DNA of 64,000 nucleotides from Macrobrachium rosenbergii (taxonomy: Eukaryota > Arthropoda > Malacostraca > Decapoda > Palaemonidae), in assembly GCF_040412425.1 (NCBI RefSeq), contig NC_089742.1, positions 72,406,506 through 72,470,505 on the forward strand, read 5' to 3'. Positions 1-20,876 of the stretch are shown piece by piece; the first letter of the stretch is position 1, and each line of letters opens with the position of its first letter. Position numbers and translations under genes: made by a program. The notes below the pieces were generated by a model. It ran no database searches and was not told the origin of the DNA. It saw only the letters and a program-made list of their open reading frames with translations.

Positions 1-55
<55 letters not shown>
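1..55. repeat. (TA)n microsatellite
   Basis: Perfect TA dinucleotide array running off the left edge of the window. It lies in the intron upstream of the phospholipase exon at 456. Confidence 0.98.
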
Positions 56-57
<2 letters not shown>

Positions 58-455
58 TTCAAATATGACACATTGTCGTTGCGTTAGTAACATGTTCAAT
101 ATTTATTTCCTAAATTTAGTCAAGAGACTTTGCAAAGGCTTATGTATATTGCTGTTTCTAATGAATAATAAATATTCTGTCATTTTTGTGAACCGTTACA
201 TAGACGCATTCCTATTGCTGCTTTTGCGTATAGTTAAAGGACAGAAACAAATGTGGTCTTCATAACGGGCTTCTCAAGAAGCAAGAGCCCGTGCCAACTT
301 AAACGGTCAGAAGTGAGGCCTCTTTTTTCATTACCATACACCGTGTTAGTAACCCATCTATCGGACGGAGCTTTCTATAAGATAGTTACTGAATTACCCA
401 GGAACTTGTTAACGCTGTTAGGGAAGGCTTCATTATCATTCCTTTTTTTCAACAG

Positions 456-1531
456 GTTTTTCTTTCCTGAAAATGACTTCCGACAAGTCCTCCGCACCTC
501 TTATGGGGACGGTGACGGAACTGTCAACCAAAGGAGCCTTGACCTCTGCCTGCAGGTAGGTGAATGGCCTTTATCAGTACGTAAAAAAGAAATGCTTTTC
601 ATCTCATTTTAATTGGCAACGTGTAAATTTTTTCAGTGTTAATTACTGTGTGATTGTTGTTTTATTAGGATGAGGGTAACTGCGTTCTTTCTCTCATTTA
701 CTCTTTCATTTAGTTTGCTTGAACTATTTTACCTTTGATTTTGATGAAAATTCTGTTGAGTAGACACCGAGAGAAACTTAGGAGCGGTGTAATTTAGACA
801 GGTAACGATGTGTAAATAGATTAAATACGGTTCTAATTATTATTTTTTCGCTCACTCATAATTCCCATTTATATTATATCGGCATTTAATGATGTCGACT
901 GGTACTAGTGAGGAAAATGAAGAATTTTCTCTCTGCCCGTACCTCATCTCAATTCTGAGCATGAAAAGGGTTTGCACGACGTCTAATCTCTTTGATGTTG
1001 TTACGCCGGTTAAATGAAATAATCAGTCAAGCAGTCAGATGGTTAGCATATCAAGGTCTGTTACCCTCTTTAACACCATGTCGAATTTACTGACTGCATA
1101 CTGATGGGGACTGGAACGAGAAAGTTAGTGTGCTCTGTAAAACAAGGTATGAAGTAAGAAATAAACTTGACAATAAGTGAATAGTTATTGACAAATCTTT
1201 TTGGTTTTTCTTGCAGTGGGGAGGTCTTCAGGAACAGGAGGTTCGCTACGAGACCTTTGACAACGCCGAGCACGTCCATATCTTGCAGAACGCGAATTTT
1301 ACCAGTTACTTGAAAGAGCTCATCATTGACATAACGAACGAGAATGAGTTAGACTCCCAGAACCTCTTGGGACACGTTGAACTGGAAAAAGCGGAAGAGG
1401 AAACTCGGATGGCCTCACTCTTCCGAGAAATGCTTTGGGGTCGGGCCCTCAGCAGAAGCCGTTTTCCCCGCGAGGACGACGGGCAGTGGTCCACAAATCC
1501 GTTTTGGTCTCATGGAGATATTTATGGATGA
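456..1531 (+). CDS. PLA2G15: Lysosomal phospholipase A2 (group XV, LCAT family), last two exons
   Basis: Two exons are visible: 456-555, after a pyrimidine-rich acceptor and before a GTAGGT donor, and 1217-1531, after TTGCAG and ending in TGA. They join in phase 0. The first carries YGDGDGTVNQRSLDLC, the LCAT/LPLA2 block holding the catalytic Asp. The second carries DNAEHVHIL, matching the block with the catalytic His, followed by FTSYLKELI. The Ser nucleophile lies upstream, outside the window. By family knowledge the product is an acidic lysosomal acyl-ester hydrolase and transacylase acting on phospholipids. Known members end soon after the His block; here about 65 further residues follow, acidic then Arg-rich and Trp/Gly-rich. 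I am sure of the family; whether it is PLA2G15 or another LCAT-like paralogue is inference. Confidence 0.85.
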
Positions 1532-4500
1532 GGAGAAGGGCTCGAGCATTGGAAAATAATCGGTACCTTCCAGGATTTCCCCCCCAAAAATGACAGTATC
1601 GTCATTTTTTAAATTCTCATTTTCAACCACTTGCTATTCATAAAAGGTTATGAATAGTCTATTATTTTCTTCTGTTCCCTTCACCAGTGCTCAATACACT
1701 TATATCATTATTCGGTCACATACTATTTCCTTCAAGCTTTCATTAACAGTGGGCTGTAGCTGATGTCAACGCTATTTATTAGTTATAATTCAGGTTTGCT
1801 TAAAGGGTAGACGCCTTCGTTTCTGTCATCATTTGGCTCTCAGGTCAGTAAAGTAGGCGCAAATATTAAGATCAGAGGGGTCACATCCTCATCACATTCT
1901 TGTGGGAATTCAAAACTCACTCTTTTTCATTCGTTTCGATTTGCTTCACTGGTCTTTGGTGTTTCCATCATAAACGCCAACAGATACTCTGCATCTTTTA
2001 CGTCCATATTAGTCATCTGAAACCTGACCAAGAAACAAATATTGCTATATCATTATTTTCCTGATGGTCCAAGCTTTTTTTTATATAAAGGACAAGAATG
2101 AAATAGGAAGATAGATTTAGGAAACTGAAATAACGGAAAATTTAGCATTTGAGGGTACCCATTGTTTATTAATTTGATTCAAGATCAGATTTTGCATTTT
2201 GGATGTTTCGTTCTGCAAATATCTCTTCAAGAGCTGGCTGAGGTATTATCATTTCTTCATGATTTTAAATTTCAAGTAAAGTTTAGATTAAGTTTTGATA
2301 ATATAGCTGGTTATATAAACTTACTTATGACCTTTATTCACTTTCCCTTGACCGTTGAATGTGTTAGAAATAATCGTTTTCTTCTATTTTAATTTAGCAC
2401 AATACTGATTAGCCTTATTGATCTTCAGAATGTTTGGAATGCTTTTGATAGAAATTGGAATTATTTTCAGTTATTTGATTAAAGATCTACATCAATGGAG
2501 CTAAGTATGTCAAATCTGAAAATATTTATATTAGGTATGAAGAAACTAAAAGGGAGAAAATAAAAGCATTAGATGTGATCATTTGTTTCCTGTGAAGTAG
2601 CTACTGAGAATTAACGGCCGTTGTCATGACTGTTAACATATGGTTCCGATGAGCATCGAATGTGTTTAAAGATGACAAACTTGGACAATACGGTAGACAG
2701 AAAGTATAGATTGTTACTTAATGAGCAAGATTAAATCAATGCTGTTTCGCTGAAACAGAAGAATTAGATATCTGAAGCATTTGTTTTTTCTCATTCTTGG
2801 CTGACCTACTTGACCAACAGCATAGGACCATTTAAAGAAATTGAAACCAATATGTTTCTTTTTAGTCACAATGTGAAAGCAGTGTCAACGACATTTCTCA
2901 AAAAGAGAACCCCGGGTTCAAATCAAATTACAGTTTCATTTTTGACTGGTCCTCATGATGTTAGTATTAATAGTCATAAAACTTTTCCACTTCAACGATG
3001 CAAGATTTCTTTTTTCACGAACAGAATTGTCTACACTCAATTTTTCATTATTGCATTTGATGTATGATTTCTTACTTATTTGTAACAGTGTTTTGATGGT
3101 TAATACGTCTTTAAATTGAACTTAATTATAGTAATTTTTCTGTAATCTGTCAAAGAGGAAATGCTTTGGTCATCTGTTACGATGAGTTCTTGGTTGCGTC
3201 AAATCGCCCAATGTCTGTAGGATGCTCTTTGTATCTTGAGTTCATAGGTAAACTGCGATGGCTTTGGTATGGAGATGTGTAAGACTCATTCATTACATAT
3301 CAAGCGTCATTGCATATATGTAGAAATGAATCATTTGTCAATACTTGGAAGAAAACATTTCCTCCATCAAATTTACTCTTAGAAATCTGAATTCAACTTT
3401 GACTACCATGTCATCCTTTCCATTAATAATGCAGTAAGGAGAGTAGTCTTTCCTTTTAGTTACCAAAAGAACATTCATAAAAATGGTAGGTTTCAGCTTT
3501 AATATAAATATTTTTTATCATAATAGCTTTGACAATATTTACCTTTGTAATAATAAGTTTTAACTGATAATAATGCTTTTAACCTTTTACACTAATAGCG
3601 TTGATAACGGTAACTTCTACCTTCCACATTAATAATCTTTATGATAATATAGAATGTAGGCCTAATCTAACATTTTCCAAATCAGGCTTTTTGATGTAAA
3701 ATGTAGCGTAAAGGTTGTCACAATTTCCTAACGAAGTGGCAGTTCGTTGGGATATTGCGACGACCTTTACTTGGATGAGCTTTGATAATAAACATCAGTA
3801 TTTTGTCAATAAAGTTGTTCTTATGCTGAAGAATCGTTTCAGTACTTATCCTTAATATTAACACGTAACAAAAAGATAATTACTGTCATTGATGAATATT
3901 TCATCCTAGAAGACAAATTTAACATCTGATTACGGTGATAATAATTACGTCCAAAGCATGTGAATTTCTTGATTATTCAATGTCATCATACCTGTTCAAC
4001 ATCACTAAAACTCACAGGTCTGGTCGCTGGGTTTAGGAATACCCACAAAAGAAACGCGAATTTCTATGTAGAGGAAACTTTCAAAGTAACAGTTTGGTTT
4101 GCTTACACGTTGCAGTGGTGTAAGTTTGTTTTGGTCATGTAGTTTATACTACCTATCTATAACTTTCAGCAAACCGCCTGTTAACAGCAGGATTGTTTTA
4201 TGATCAGCAAACTTGAGTAATATAATAGATGTGATATTCACTGGTGGTAGACCAAAGTGTCACGAGGAATATAAAAAAGTCAGCAGAAGATAATGAAAAA
4301 ATAAGAAGGAAAGCTACTCATAACATATGCTGCAAGAAACATCATTTATATTTGGAGTTAACTGCACGTAATAACAAAAAAAAAAAAGAAAGTTGGTACT
4401 TAACTTGGAGTTTCCATTAAAGGAAAACCAGAGTATCACAAGAGACGGTACAAAGTAACCAAGAGAGATAGTTAGGGCAAAGTCTTGCGGCAGCTAGAAA

Positions 4501-4993
4501 AGGATACTGAAACTGTCACTCATATCAACTGAACAAAACCACCATATATTTGTTATATACCCTGCTATACAAAACAATAAAATAATTATTGAAAAGTACT
4601 GTAAAAAAATTATACATCATGAAAATGTGCCACCAACTATCGGAGATAAATTTGTAAATTTCATTTATAAATCCTACTGAATGAATATGGCACACAACTA
4701 CTGTAGGTGATTAATAAGACATTTTCTAATTTGGGTAAAATTCATATAATTTTTGTTAATGAAAATTGCATATGTGTATGCATAAAACACTGTATATAAA
4801 AACACGATAATTTTTTATCATTACATGATCACGACCAAGGTCTACAGATAGATGATAATGAGCAACCTGATTGAAAAATCATTTTTCCGCAGGATGAATC
4901 CAGTATAATGGTGACATATATAAATACAATCTGGATTGTCTTTCTTTTTCACTTATTTCTCCCTCAAATATCCAACTCATGCCGGAGAAAGGC
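1532..4993. other. Intergenic, no gene recognised
   Basis: AT-rich sequence between two convergent genes, the phospholipase on + and the dehydrogenase on -. Open frames are short and show no family motif or paired splice signals. Both 3' untranslated regions must lie here, but I see no convincing polyadenylation signal for either. Confidence 0.6.
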
Positions 4994-12566
<7,573 letters not shown>

Positions 12567-12580
12567 CCTGAGAAGTCTTC

Positions 12581-13691
12581 TGTAATATGATACAATATAT
12601 TTTTTCTCGAGCTGCCTTTGCGACCACTAAATGTAATCTCACAAAGTAATAAGTGTTGCAGAAAATTGTTACACACGTTCACTGAAATAAAATTTGTCTG
12701 GCCAAGTCCAGTTAATCTTAACACATGCTGAATGACGTTACAACTTTAAGGAATGAACTTCGGCTTTTATAGAAAAAAAAAATTTCCTTAAGTCTCTAAC
12801 ACCCTGCCATAGCTTTGCAGTCGACTAGTACCGGACAGTTATTCCTGTAGACGTGTCGCCTGGCCCACACAAAATAACTTCGCACTTTGAAAGATCACAT
12901 TCTCATTGAGATTATGAAATCAATAACAACGGCAGCTTTGGAGATAGCGAGTTCTCTGTGAGTGCTCACGTACTCTCCACACTGAAGAAGCTGGTATTTG
13001 TTGCAAGAATAGATTCATGTCAAATATCCCATAAACAAGGCACGCTTTTGTGTTTGCATCGAAAATTCCTTTTTCTTTTCTATCCATGATATTTTGTTGT
13101 TGTACACAGCATGAACATATATAACAATTAGCAAAGTAGGGTAGAAGGAAAAGAATCTTTCCATTTTCATTTATTACATTACACAAGGCCGAAAATGCTC
13201 AAGAAATTTACTTTTTTTTCTTCTGCCTTACTTTGATAGTAATGCGTTTTTGGGGCAAAGTCTTTCTTTTAAGCAATCCTTATTGAATACTGATGTACAT
13301 ATGGGTTCACTGTTTAAAGATAACTCTTCTCTTTTTCCTTATCTCCTCTTATCTTCAAGGTGGTGACTCTGAAGAAAAGATGAAAATGATTGCCTTGATC
13401 TTCCATTTGTTCTCTTCTGCCAACAGCTGTTTCTGTCACTGGGTACAGACAAAAATTAAAGATTAAAACAAGCTGTCGAGTAAATTAAAAACGAACTGAG
13501 AAACATCTCAGATCAGGGTTATTCTCGATAATGCCTCAAGACTAGTTCCCCCGAGCTCCGGTACTTTCTTCTGCTGGAGGGAGAACATAGCCAAAAGATA
13601 ATTGCATATTGAGTGTAGGCTGATGCTGGGCGAAACTCTTAACGTGGGCTTTCATTATGTTTGTATACATTATTGTGTATATTCATGAAAT

Positions 13692-13694
<3 letters not shown>
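12581..13694. other. Upstream region of the BDH1-like gene
   Basis: Promoter and 5' UTR exons of the minus-strand dehydrogenase are expected here or further right. I see no TATA-like element I would defend, and no coding exon with paired splice signals. Confidence 0.4.

Positions 13695-13757
<63 letters not shown>
13695..13757. repeat. (TA)n microsatellite
   Basis: Pure TA array of about 31 units. Confidence 0.97.
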
Positions 13758-13760
<3 letters not shown>

Positions 13761-13845
13761 ATGCCGTCGCATCAATTGAAGTTACCTTTTTATTTGATAA
13801 AATACTGAACTTAACGTTATGACATGTTTACACACACATACACAC

Positions 13846-13850
<5 letters not shown>

Positions 13851-13907
<57 letters not shown>
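13851..13907. repeat. (TA)n microsatellite
   Basis: Pure TA array preceded by a short (CA)n-like stretch. Confidence 0.97.
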
Positions 13908-13909
<2 letters not shown>

Positions 13910-15669
13910 TACAATAAGTTCAGCATATTACAGTGTAAATACATACAGTAACTGTTCAATTAATGCCACGGCAGATGTATTTCAGAATGAGAAATGGGTA
14001 AAAGGATTGTACACATTTTCCCTGACAAAATAAGATATCTTTTTACTTCAATACTATTATGATAATTATATTCTATCTATGCTAAAATTTTGAGGTATCT
14101 ACATTTTGTATGGATTCTTGTCGTATTGTTTACAAAGTGCCTATTGAACCATATCGAACATCTAATACAGTGGCGAGTACTTCGTCCTTGATAACAATAG
14201 CCTTATCTTTTAAGATTACGATTAGCCAGAGTAATGTCACACAGAGAGGATTCTAAAACCATAGTAAGGAATCTTCTTTCTACTGTATTTTCCTTTGAAA
14301 TGTCATTGGCAATTAAATTAGTACCGTCGGTTTGAATGTTAAAACTACAAACAACGTCAAAAGTCTATAACGCCATTATAATTCATGAAATTACGTAAGC
14401 CAAGAAGTTAAACACTACTTCTCCTTACTTATTACCAATGATTAGTTAAGCAATATCGATCAATTGCAATATATTGGAGCTATGAGGAATGTATGTAAAT
14501 GGTCCTAAATCGTCTCAACAGCGTTAGTCTGTCAGGATATTTAGGAAAGACAGGCAAAGAAGTCAATAAAACCACGTGGCAAGTATATAACTATGACACT
14601 TTGAGTATCTGTTCCAGATCACTGAAGCCTTATGAAAAAAAATATATGCATGCATACTCACACTTCCAAATAGTTAGCAAAACGAACATGGTGAAGTATT
14701 AATGCAGGGTATTAGTTGTTGAGTGATGTAACGAACCAAGTTATTACTCGCAATTCAACATCCCTCTTATCAAAAGTAACCTGCAGTAGACTTCTCTGAG
14801 CATGACAGATTCTCTTTAAAGTTCACTTTACCTCGAACCATATTCTCAGTATAATGCGTTACATTAAGTGTATTTTTATTGTAATCAAAACAGGAGCAAT
14901 TCGATTATGAGACATAAATTAAAAGAAGAAAAGCTTTTGTGAACGAAATTTATAATTGGAAGCAAAGGAACGTTACCAACAAGACTCTCGGTGCTCAGAT
15001 CATGCGTTTGGAAAATGGAAATATACAGTTCCAGACGGACGCCATGTTAAGGTCAACAGTATCGCGAAAGAGGTGGGAAACGTGTTTATATATAATATTT
15101 CAGCTTGAGGTTTGAGTTTTCCTACTTTGCTGCGCATTAGTATGGCAACTTTATTCATGCATTACTGTTCTGTCTCCAACTGAGGACATATTTTTGTCAA
15201 ACATGCAATGGACAATCAAGAGGTAACACTAACAACTACTGCAGCGGCATGGTTCCCGCCAGTCGGCGACTAGTATTTGCCGCCTTTTGCTAATGTTTTT
15301 GTTTATGTATATGCCTTTTGTATGTGTATTTGGTATTTACTGTCTTTTTCCATGTTTTTAGATCATCCCCAAGGGGCTGGTACTAAACATGGCACCTTAC
15401 TTTGCACATAAACTGGTACTACCAAAACCACAGGGGGCGGCAGTAGGCTAACAGCTCTTGGATGAACCATTTGGATATGCACTTGACCATCAATACGTAA
15501 AGGGCCATGAATGTACCGAAACCAACCATAGGCATAACCTGGGTAGGTTAGGCTAGCTTAGGATGATACTTATGTTCATAATTTTTTTGCACAATTATCA
15601 TGAATTAGTTCATTTTGTTGAACACTATACATGACTTTGTGAATGCTTGTTCTAATCGGATTTTAGGCT
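13908..15669. other. Intergenic, nothing recognised
   Basis: AT-rich unique-looking sequence. Open frames are short and carry no motif. Confidence 0.5.
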
Positions 15670-16034
15670 CAGTTTTCTGTAAAAGAAGACTTTGTCTGTC
15701 CGTCTGCTCTTAGATCTTAAAAGCTACTGAGGCTAGAGGGCTGCAAATTGGTATGTTGATCATCCACCCTCCAGTCATCAAACATACCAAATTGCAGCCC
15801 TCCAGTCTCAGTAGTTTTTATTTCATTTAAGGTTAAAGTTAGCCATAATCGTGCATCTGGCAACGATATAAGACAGGCCGCCACAGTCCCGTGGTTAAAG
15901 TTTCAAGGGTCGCGGCTCACACAGCATTATACCAAGACCACCGAAAGATAGATCTGTTTTTGGTGGTCTTGATTACACGATGTACAGAAAACTCGATTGC
16001 GCCTTATAAACTTCGACGCAGTTGTTACTTGTTT
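15670..16034 (+). repeat. Hairpin-rich dispersed repeat, family H, copy 1
   Basis: Starts near TTTGTCTGTCCGTC. It contains an inverted pair (arm TACTGAGGCTAGAGGGCTGC, answered by GCAGCCCTCCAGTCTCAGTA), then GCAACGATATA, then a second inverted pair GACCACCGAAAGATAGATCT / TTGGTGGTCTTG, and ends in a decayed third hairpin (GCGCC...GACGCA). The same string recurs at 46363 and, reversed, at 25432. Non-autonomous and dispersed; the autonomous partner is unknown. Confidence 0.85.
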
Positions 16035-16379
16035 AGAATCATTTCTTGTGTCTGGGTATAATTTTGTTGCAAATGACTTATTTAAATATTTTCAGAAATT
16101 TGAAATGATTTAGTTAATGTTTAGGTAGCAGGCGATCAGTAACTTGCTTGCTCGGAAATACATGCTACCGGGTGTGTAATGTCACCTTCTCTATTTTTAT
16201 CCTTCTTTTGCAGGCACATATTGGGCATTTAAATAGAGAAATCATCTTCAAATGAGGATGCTATTCAAATTTTTTATCCCTTTGTTGGTTGAAAAACAAA
16301 CGCACACAAAAAAATTTATTTGGAAAACCGCTTTATGAGATCTCGCATTGAATTTTAAGGGAAATGTAATCGAATAGAA

Positions 16380-16750
16380 TGGAATATAAAATTAAGGCAG
16401 AAGGCCAATCGCTGGGACCTATGAGGTCATTCAGTACTGAAAGGGAAATTGAGAGTAAAAAGGTTTTAAAAGTGAAATCAAAACAATTTTGTAGATGACT
16501 TACTCGTTCTTGAAGGCTTTTAAAACAGAAAATAAAACCTATAAGATTTTAAAAATAATTCAGAATTAACATTGAAAAAAGAAAAGACTCGGCAGCAGGA
16601 GGAAAATCTCGCAGTTGCTCTATGAAACAGTTGTTAGAGATGGTGGAAAGTAAGATGGAAGAAAGAGAATATGAACTAGGGCCAAAGGGACGCTGCAAAA
16701 ACCTGAAGAAATGCCTACAGTGCACTGATGGCACTTCTCTCCTACGGGGT
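16380..16750 (+). repeat. Short dispersed repeat, family G, copy 1 (SINE-like)
   Basis: Contains GCTGGGACCTATGAGGTCAT, TGAAAGGGAAATTGA, GGTGGAAAGTAAGATGGAAG, GGGACGCTGCAAA and ATGCCTACAGTGC in the same order as 17938-18245. The two copies share orientation and lie about 1.2 kb apart. It codes for nothing. Confidence 0.8.
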
Positions 16751-17937
16751 TGATTTTAGAAATGACTTGCTTGAACCAAATTTACTTCTAAGATTAATTA
16801 CTCATGCAGTAATTCATCATTTTCGAAACGAAAAATAAAATTTGAACCTTGTTTTTTATAATCCACATGATTATTTATAATCCTTGTGGTTGTATGTGCA
16901 TTCATTAACATTTAAATGAGACATTGCCAAACCACTGAAGTTCACTGTAGTTGGGCCAAATAGCCAGGACTGATCTGTACTGTGTTAATATAACATAACA
17001 TGATATATTTCGTTGAATACAACGGCTGCCTTAGCAAAATTTATCTTGTACGTTGTGTTTTCCTGTTTTGCTAATTACTTTTTTCCCTGTGACACACAGG
17101 TTGAGTGAACTGTGAAGCCCTGGATGTATATATATCTACTGAGGCTGAAGGCTGCACTTTGCAGATAGTACGTCATAGTAAATTACAAGCAGTTGCTTCG
17201 GCTGGGAGCATAAGACGCGGTAAGGTTTTTTTTTTTTTTTTAGCGGAGGTAATGTTTTGACTGAGCATCCAAAGTAATAGTTGGATTTCATGGAAAGGTG
17301 CGGATCTTCATTTTTAATGTAATTATTTTACGGGTGCAGAGTGACTCGTAGACCTTGTACTCGTCATTATTTCTAGTTCGTATTTAGTGAATTGGTATGA
17401 GACTTGTTTTTAGATTTTTTTTTCGTTGTAACGATATGTTTTGTTTAGGGCAAGTGCAATTATGAATTCTGTTAATGGGTTTCCATACACTGTGCTTTTA
17501 AATGTTGTTACACTGAGTAATCGCGTTATTGGAATAGATCCAGGAAAGCATAGTGTCCGCGTTTCCCCAAAGAAGCCGACATGATCTGATAGAAAAAAAA
17601 ATGATGATCAAAATCAATAATTTTGCAAGTATCTATAGTAACATAATTATTATTGGACGTAGTATTTTTTTTCATAGCGCATTGTGAGAACTGGTGCTAC
17701 ACATTGCATATTGATCAACAAATTACAAGAGCTTGGTGGAAATATTCAAATATATATATATTTTTTTTTTGCGTGAAGTGACCCGTGTGTCTTATGCGCC
17801 GAAGTTTCCAGGAAGTAAAGAAAATTTTCAGTTCAGTACTAATGCTGCTGTGTCATAATATATAGTGAAAACATCTTGAAATTCATGTTTATCTTCAGTT
17901 GAACGAACGATTTTGGCCAAGGTCAAAAAAAGTAATT

Positions 17938-18245
17938 CCACTTATGAAATAAAGAACGGAATGCTTGGCCAAATGCCAAGCGCTGGGACCTATGAGGTCA
18001 TTCAGCGCTGAAAGGGAAATTGATAATAAAAAGATTTTAAAGGTGTAACAGGAGGAAACTGTGACATAGTTGTTAGGGGTGGGTGGAAAGTAAGATGGAA
18101 GAAAAAGATTATGAACGGAGGTACAGTAAAAGAAATGAAAGAGGTTGCAGCTAGGGGCCGAAGGGACGCTGCAAAGAACCTTGGTAATGCCTACAGTGCG
18201 CGGCGTGAGATGCGCTGATGGCACTACCCTCCTTGCGGGTATAAA
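17938..18245 (+). repeat. Short dispersed repeat, family G, copy 2 (SINE-like)
   Basis: Better preserved copy of the 16380 repeat, with the palindromic AATGCTTGGCCAAATGCCAAGC start, GCTGGGACCTATGAGGTCAT, GGGGCCGAAGGGACGCTGCA and a final CTCCTTGCGGGTATAAAATA. The antisense open frame across it (18320-17895) is chance coding. Confidence 0.8.
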
Positions 18246-18360
18246 ATAAAGAACACAGTAATTTTCTTCATAGCATAATCGGACAACAACAAAGCTCCAA
18301 ACAATTTTAAGGCTCTGCAAAATTGTTATCCTTCTCAGAAGTGTTAGAACGTTCTTCTAT

Positions 18361-18935
18361 GCTGCTGAAGGAGGCGTTTGTAGTAAAGCTGAAATCTATT
18401 GGCAAAATCAGTTGTGGTCATCCTTTGTGACAAGACAACAGATAGAAGGCGAGGAAACCAGCTGAGGTTACGACCGACCTTCATGTTTTTTCATAGGCGC
18501 ACCATCCATCGATACAGAAGTAATTGCCGAAAATGCCCCTTCCCCTTGGACCCATGAACTTATCTCCTGAAGAAGTGGACTATGTTGAATGCTTTTACAA
18601 TGAACTTGCGCAATGTTCAACTGGAGATGGACGTTGGACGGGCGTTGTCTCTCTCAGGTGGTGAATACTTTGGAGGAAGTGGGAACATTCTAAGTGTGGG
18701 ATCTCTGTGGGGTGCGCATCGATCCTTCAGATCCTGATGGTTCCGTAGTTGTTGACTACCACAGAGATGAAGAAAAGGGCCGGGGGGGGGGGGAGAACTG
18801 TGTTCAAGGACCTGTCTGATTCCCTCGTCAGCTGACTCCAAAGAGCTGCTTGTCGTCGACTTGTTGAGTCTGTACTTGTTCCCTGAGACCTTGGTGAAGG
18901 AGCTGGGTGATAAGCTGGCCTTGAAGGCTACTTGA
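18361..18935 (+). pseudogene. Coding-like remnant, product unknown
   Basis: Base composition and codon pattern look coding, but only in pieces in different frames: one piece reads MPLPLGPMNLSPEEVDYVEC, a second CGVRIDPSDPDGSVVVDYHR, a third KELLVVDLLSLYLFPETLVK just before a TGA. A G12 run (18782-18793) separates the second and third. I do not recognise the family. It may be a decayed processed pseudogene or a gene broken by indels. Confidence 0.3.
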
Positions 18936-19141
18936 GTGGCGATTTTTAATATGAGAAGCACATCTTGCCAGTGATAGCCATTTAAAAACACATTTGGTGT
19001 TATATACTGTTTATTCAAAGATTGTTAGACACGTATGTGTGTCAGAAAAAAAAAACCATGTTTTACTCAAATTTCTGGTGATTACGTATAACTCGAGAAC
19101 GACCGAGCCATCAAAAGGAAAAGAAAAACATTGTATACTGG

Positions 19142-19314
<173 letters not shown>

Positions 19315-19508
19315 TTACAAGAAATAACAATATCAATAAAATAAACGAAAAGACATTATTTTGACAGCGACCATCATACACAAGTCAGTATTATGGATGG
19401 CCTTGTGTCATTATAGTGTTTCTGTCAAATCAGTAAAGCTCACTAAAGGAATCCATGAAAGAAACATGTAAAGTTAATGTTCATAACGACTTATCAGGTG
19501 AATTTGCA

Positions 19509-19509
<1 letters not shown>

Positions 19510-19596
<87 letters not shown>

Positions 19597-19627
19597 TACT
19601 GTATATATAATTATATATGTATATCAT

Positions 19628-19666
<39 letters not shown>
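19510..19666. repeat. (TA)n and (CT)n microsatellites
   Basis: About 43 TA units (19510-19595), a short AT-rich spacer, then about 17 CT units (19632-19666). Confidence 0.97.
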
Positions 19667-19669
<3 letters not shown>

Positions 19670-20315
19670 CAAACACTGCCATAAAATAAAATCAAGGGTT
19701 TCTCCCGGGTAGAGTATAAAGTATTACCGATTTGAAGTTTGCCATGACGCTGAGATAACTCGAAAGTCCTTCCTTACATGACTGTTATGTGTGTCTCAGT
19801 GCTCATTTTCATTTTTTTTTCTTTTGTAGCGCATTGACTTTGACAGGAAATTCTCCAGGTTCTGGTTGAGGGATGATTGCGCATCTAATAAGATGACTCG
19901 GGTTTTATTGTTTACTTACCTGTCTCTCATCTTGTCAGATTGTGAATGGGTTTCCTCTCTGGGGACAACCTGTGCAGACAGCGGGAGTTTAATTTGTATT
20001 TCAGCATCGTTATACTTCCATGTTTGTTAGCCAGTTTAGCTTCTAGCCAATATATTATACAGAGCAAACGATCTTTTTACTGTTCAAATCAAACTTTCTC
20101 TGGTGTGAATTCATTTTGGCCATTAACACTGATTTTCCGAGATGCTCTGACCAGAGCATTTTCCTACACTTGTCTATCCCGTGCATTTTAAACTTGCAAA
20201 ATCTAACCGTGATGATTTGTTTACAAATGTGGAAAGTTTTGAAGGGAACGAATGACCCTACTAGACAGAATATTAACATTTCCTAAAAATGGTTTATTTA
20301 AATAGAAATTTATGG

Positions 20316-20372
20316 ATTTTTAGTTTTCTGCAAAAGACAACTATTGAGATGGCTTTGTCTGTCCGTCCACCC
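20316..20372 (+). repeat. Family H repeat, 5' fragment
   Basis: TTTTTAGTTTTCTGCAAAAG followed by GGCTTTGTCTGTCCGTCCAC, the entry sequence of the family H repeat, then loss of similarity. Confidence 0.6.
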
Positions 20373-20521
20373 TGTGATAGCAACCATTGATCATCTAAGT
20401 GCATAGTTAACCATTCAACTAACTACTGGAAATAAATAAAACTCTTCAGGAGACATTTATGACACAGACTAAAACTGTTGAAGAACAGGGTGAAAGGTGT
20501 TCTCATCTAATAAGAATTTAG

Positions 20522-20876
20522 CCGTGGCGTAGCTGGCATTCCCACCGGTGGGGGGGGGGGTGGCGGTGAAGATATTTTTGAGGGCGCAAAAAAAATTACA
20601 CAGAACTAATGTACCAATTCTGTAATTAGTAAAATATACTATTCTCAAATGGATGTATAAATCCATGTGAACGAAGGAAAATAATAGTATTAGTAATTAG
20701 TAAACCTGTATTTGAAATTATAGAGCTCAATTATCAATTAATTTTCAAATCTTACTGTAAGCAAATGTATCAAATACTATAAGGGTTAAAGTTTGGCTAC
20801 AAAGGGAATTTCAACTGGGGGGGCAAGGGGGGGCCAAACATCTGACTGCTCCCCTCCCCCCATAGCGACGCCACTG
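20522..20876. mobile_element. Non-autonomous hAT-like element (MITE)
   Basis: The ends are inverted: CGTGGCGTAGCTGGCATTCC on the left and AGCGACGCCACTG on the right, both next to G/C homopolymer-rich stretches. Ends of the CAGTGGCGTAGCT type are common in hAT-type non-autonomous elements. It codes for nothing. I cannot define an 8-bp target duplication. Confidence 0.5.

Noticed and set aside
253..455. Coding sequence upstream of the phospholipase exon in the same open frame
   Set aside because: A pyrimidine-rich acceptor at 441-455 and family similarity starting only at 457 show that this is intron.
17895..18320. 141-codon minus-strand frame
   Set aside because: It covers the family G repeat in antisense; the repeat's second copy (16380) does not keep the frame.
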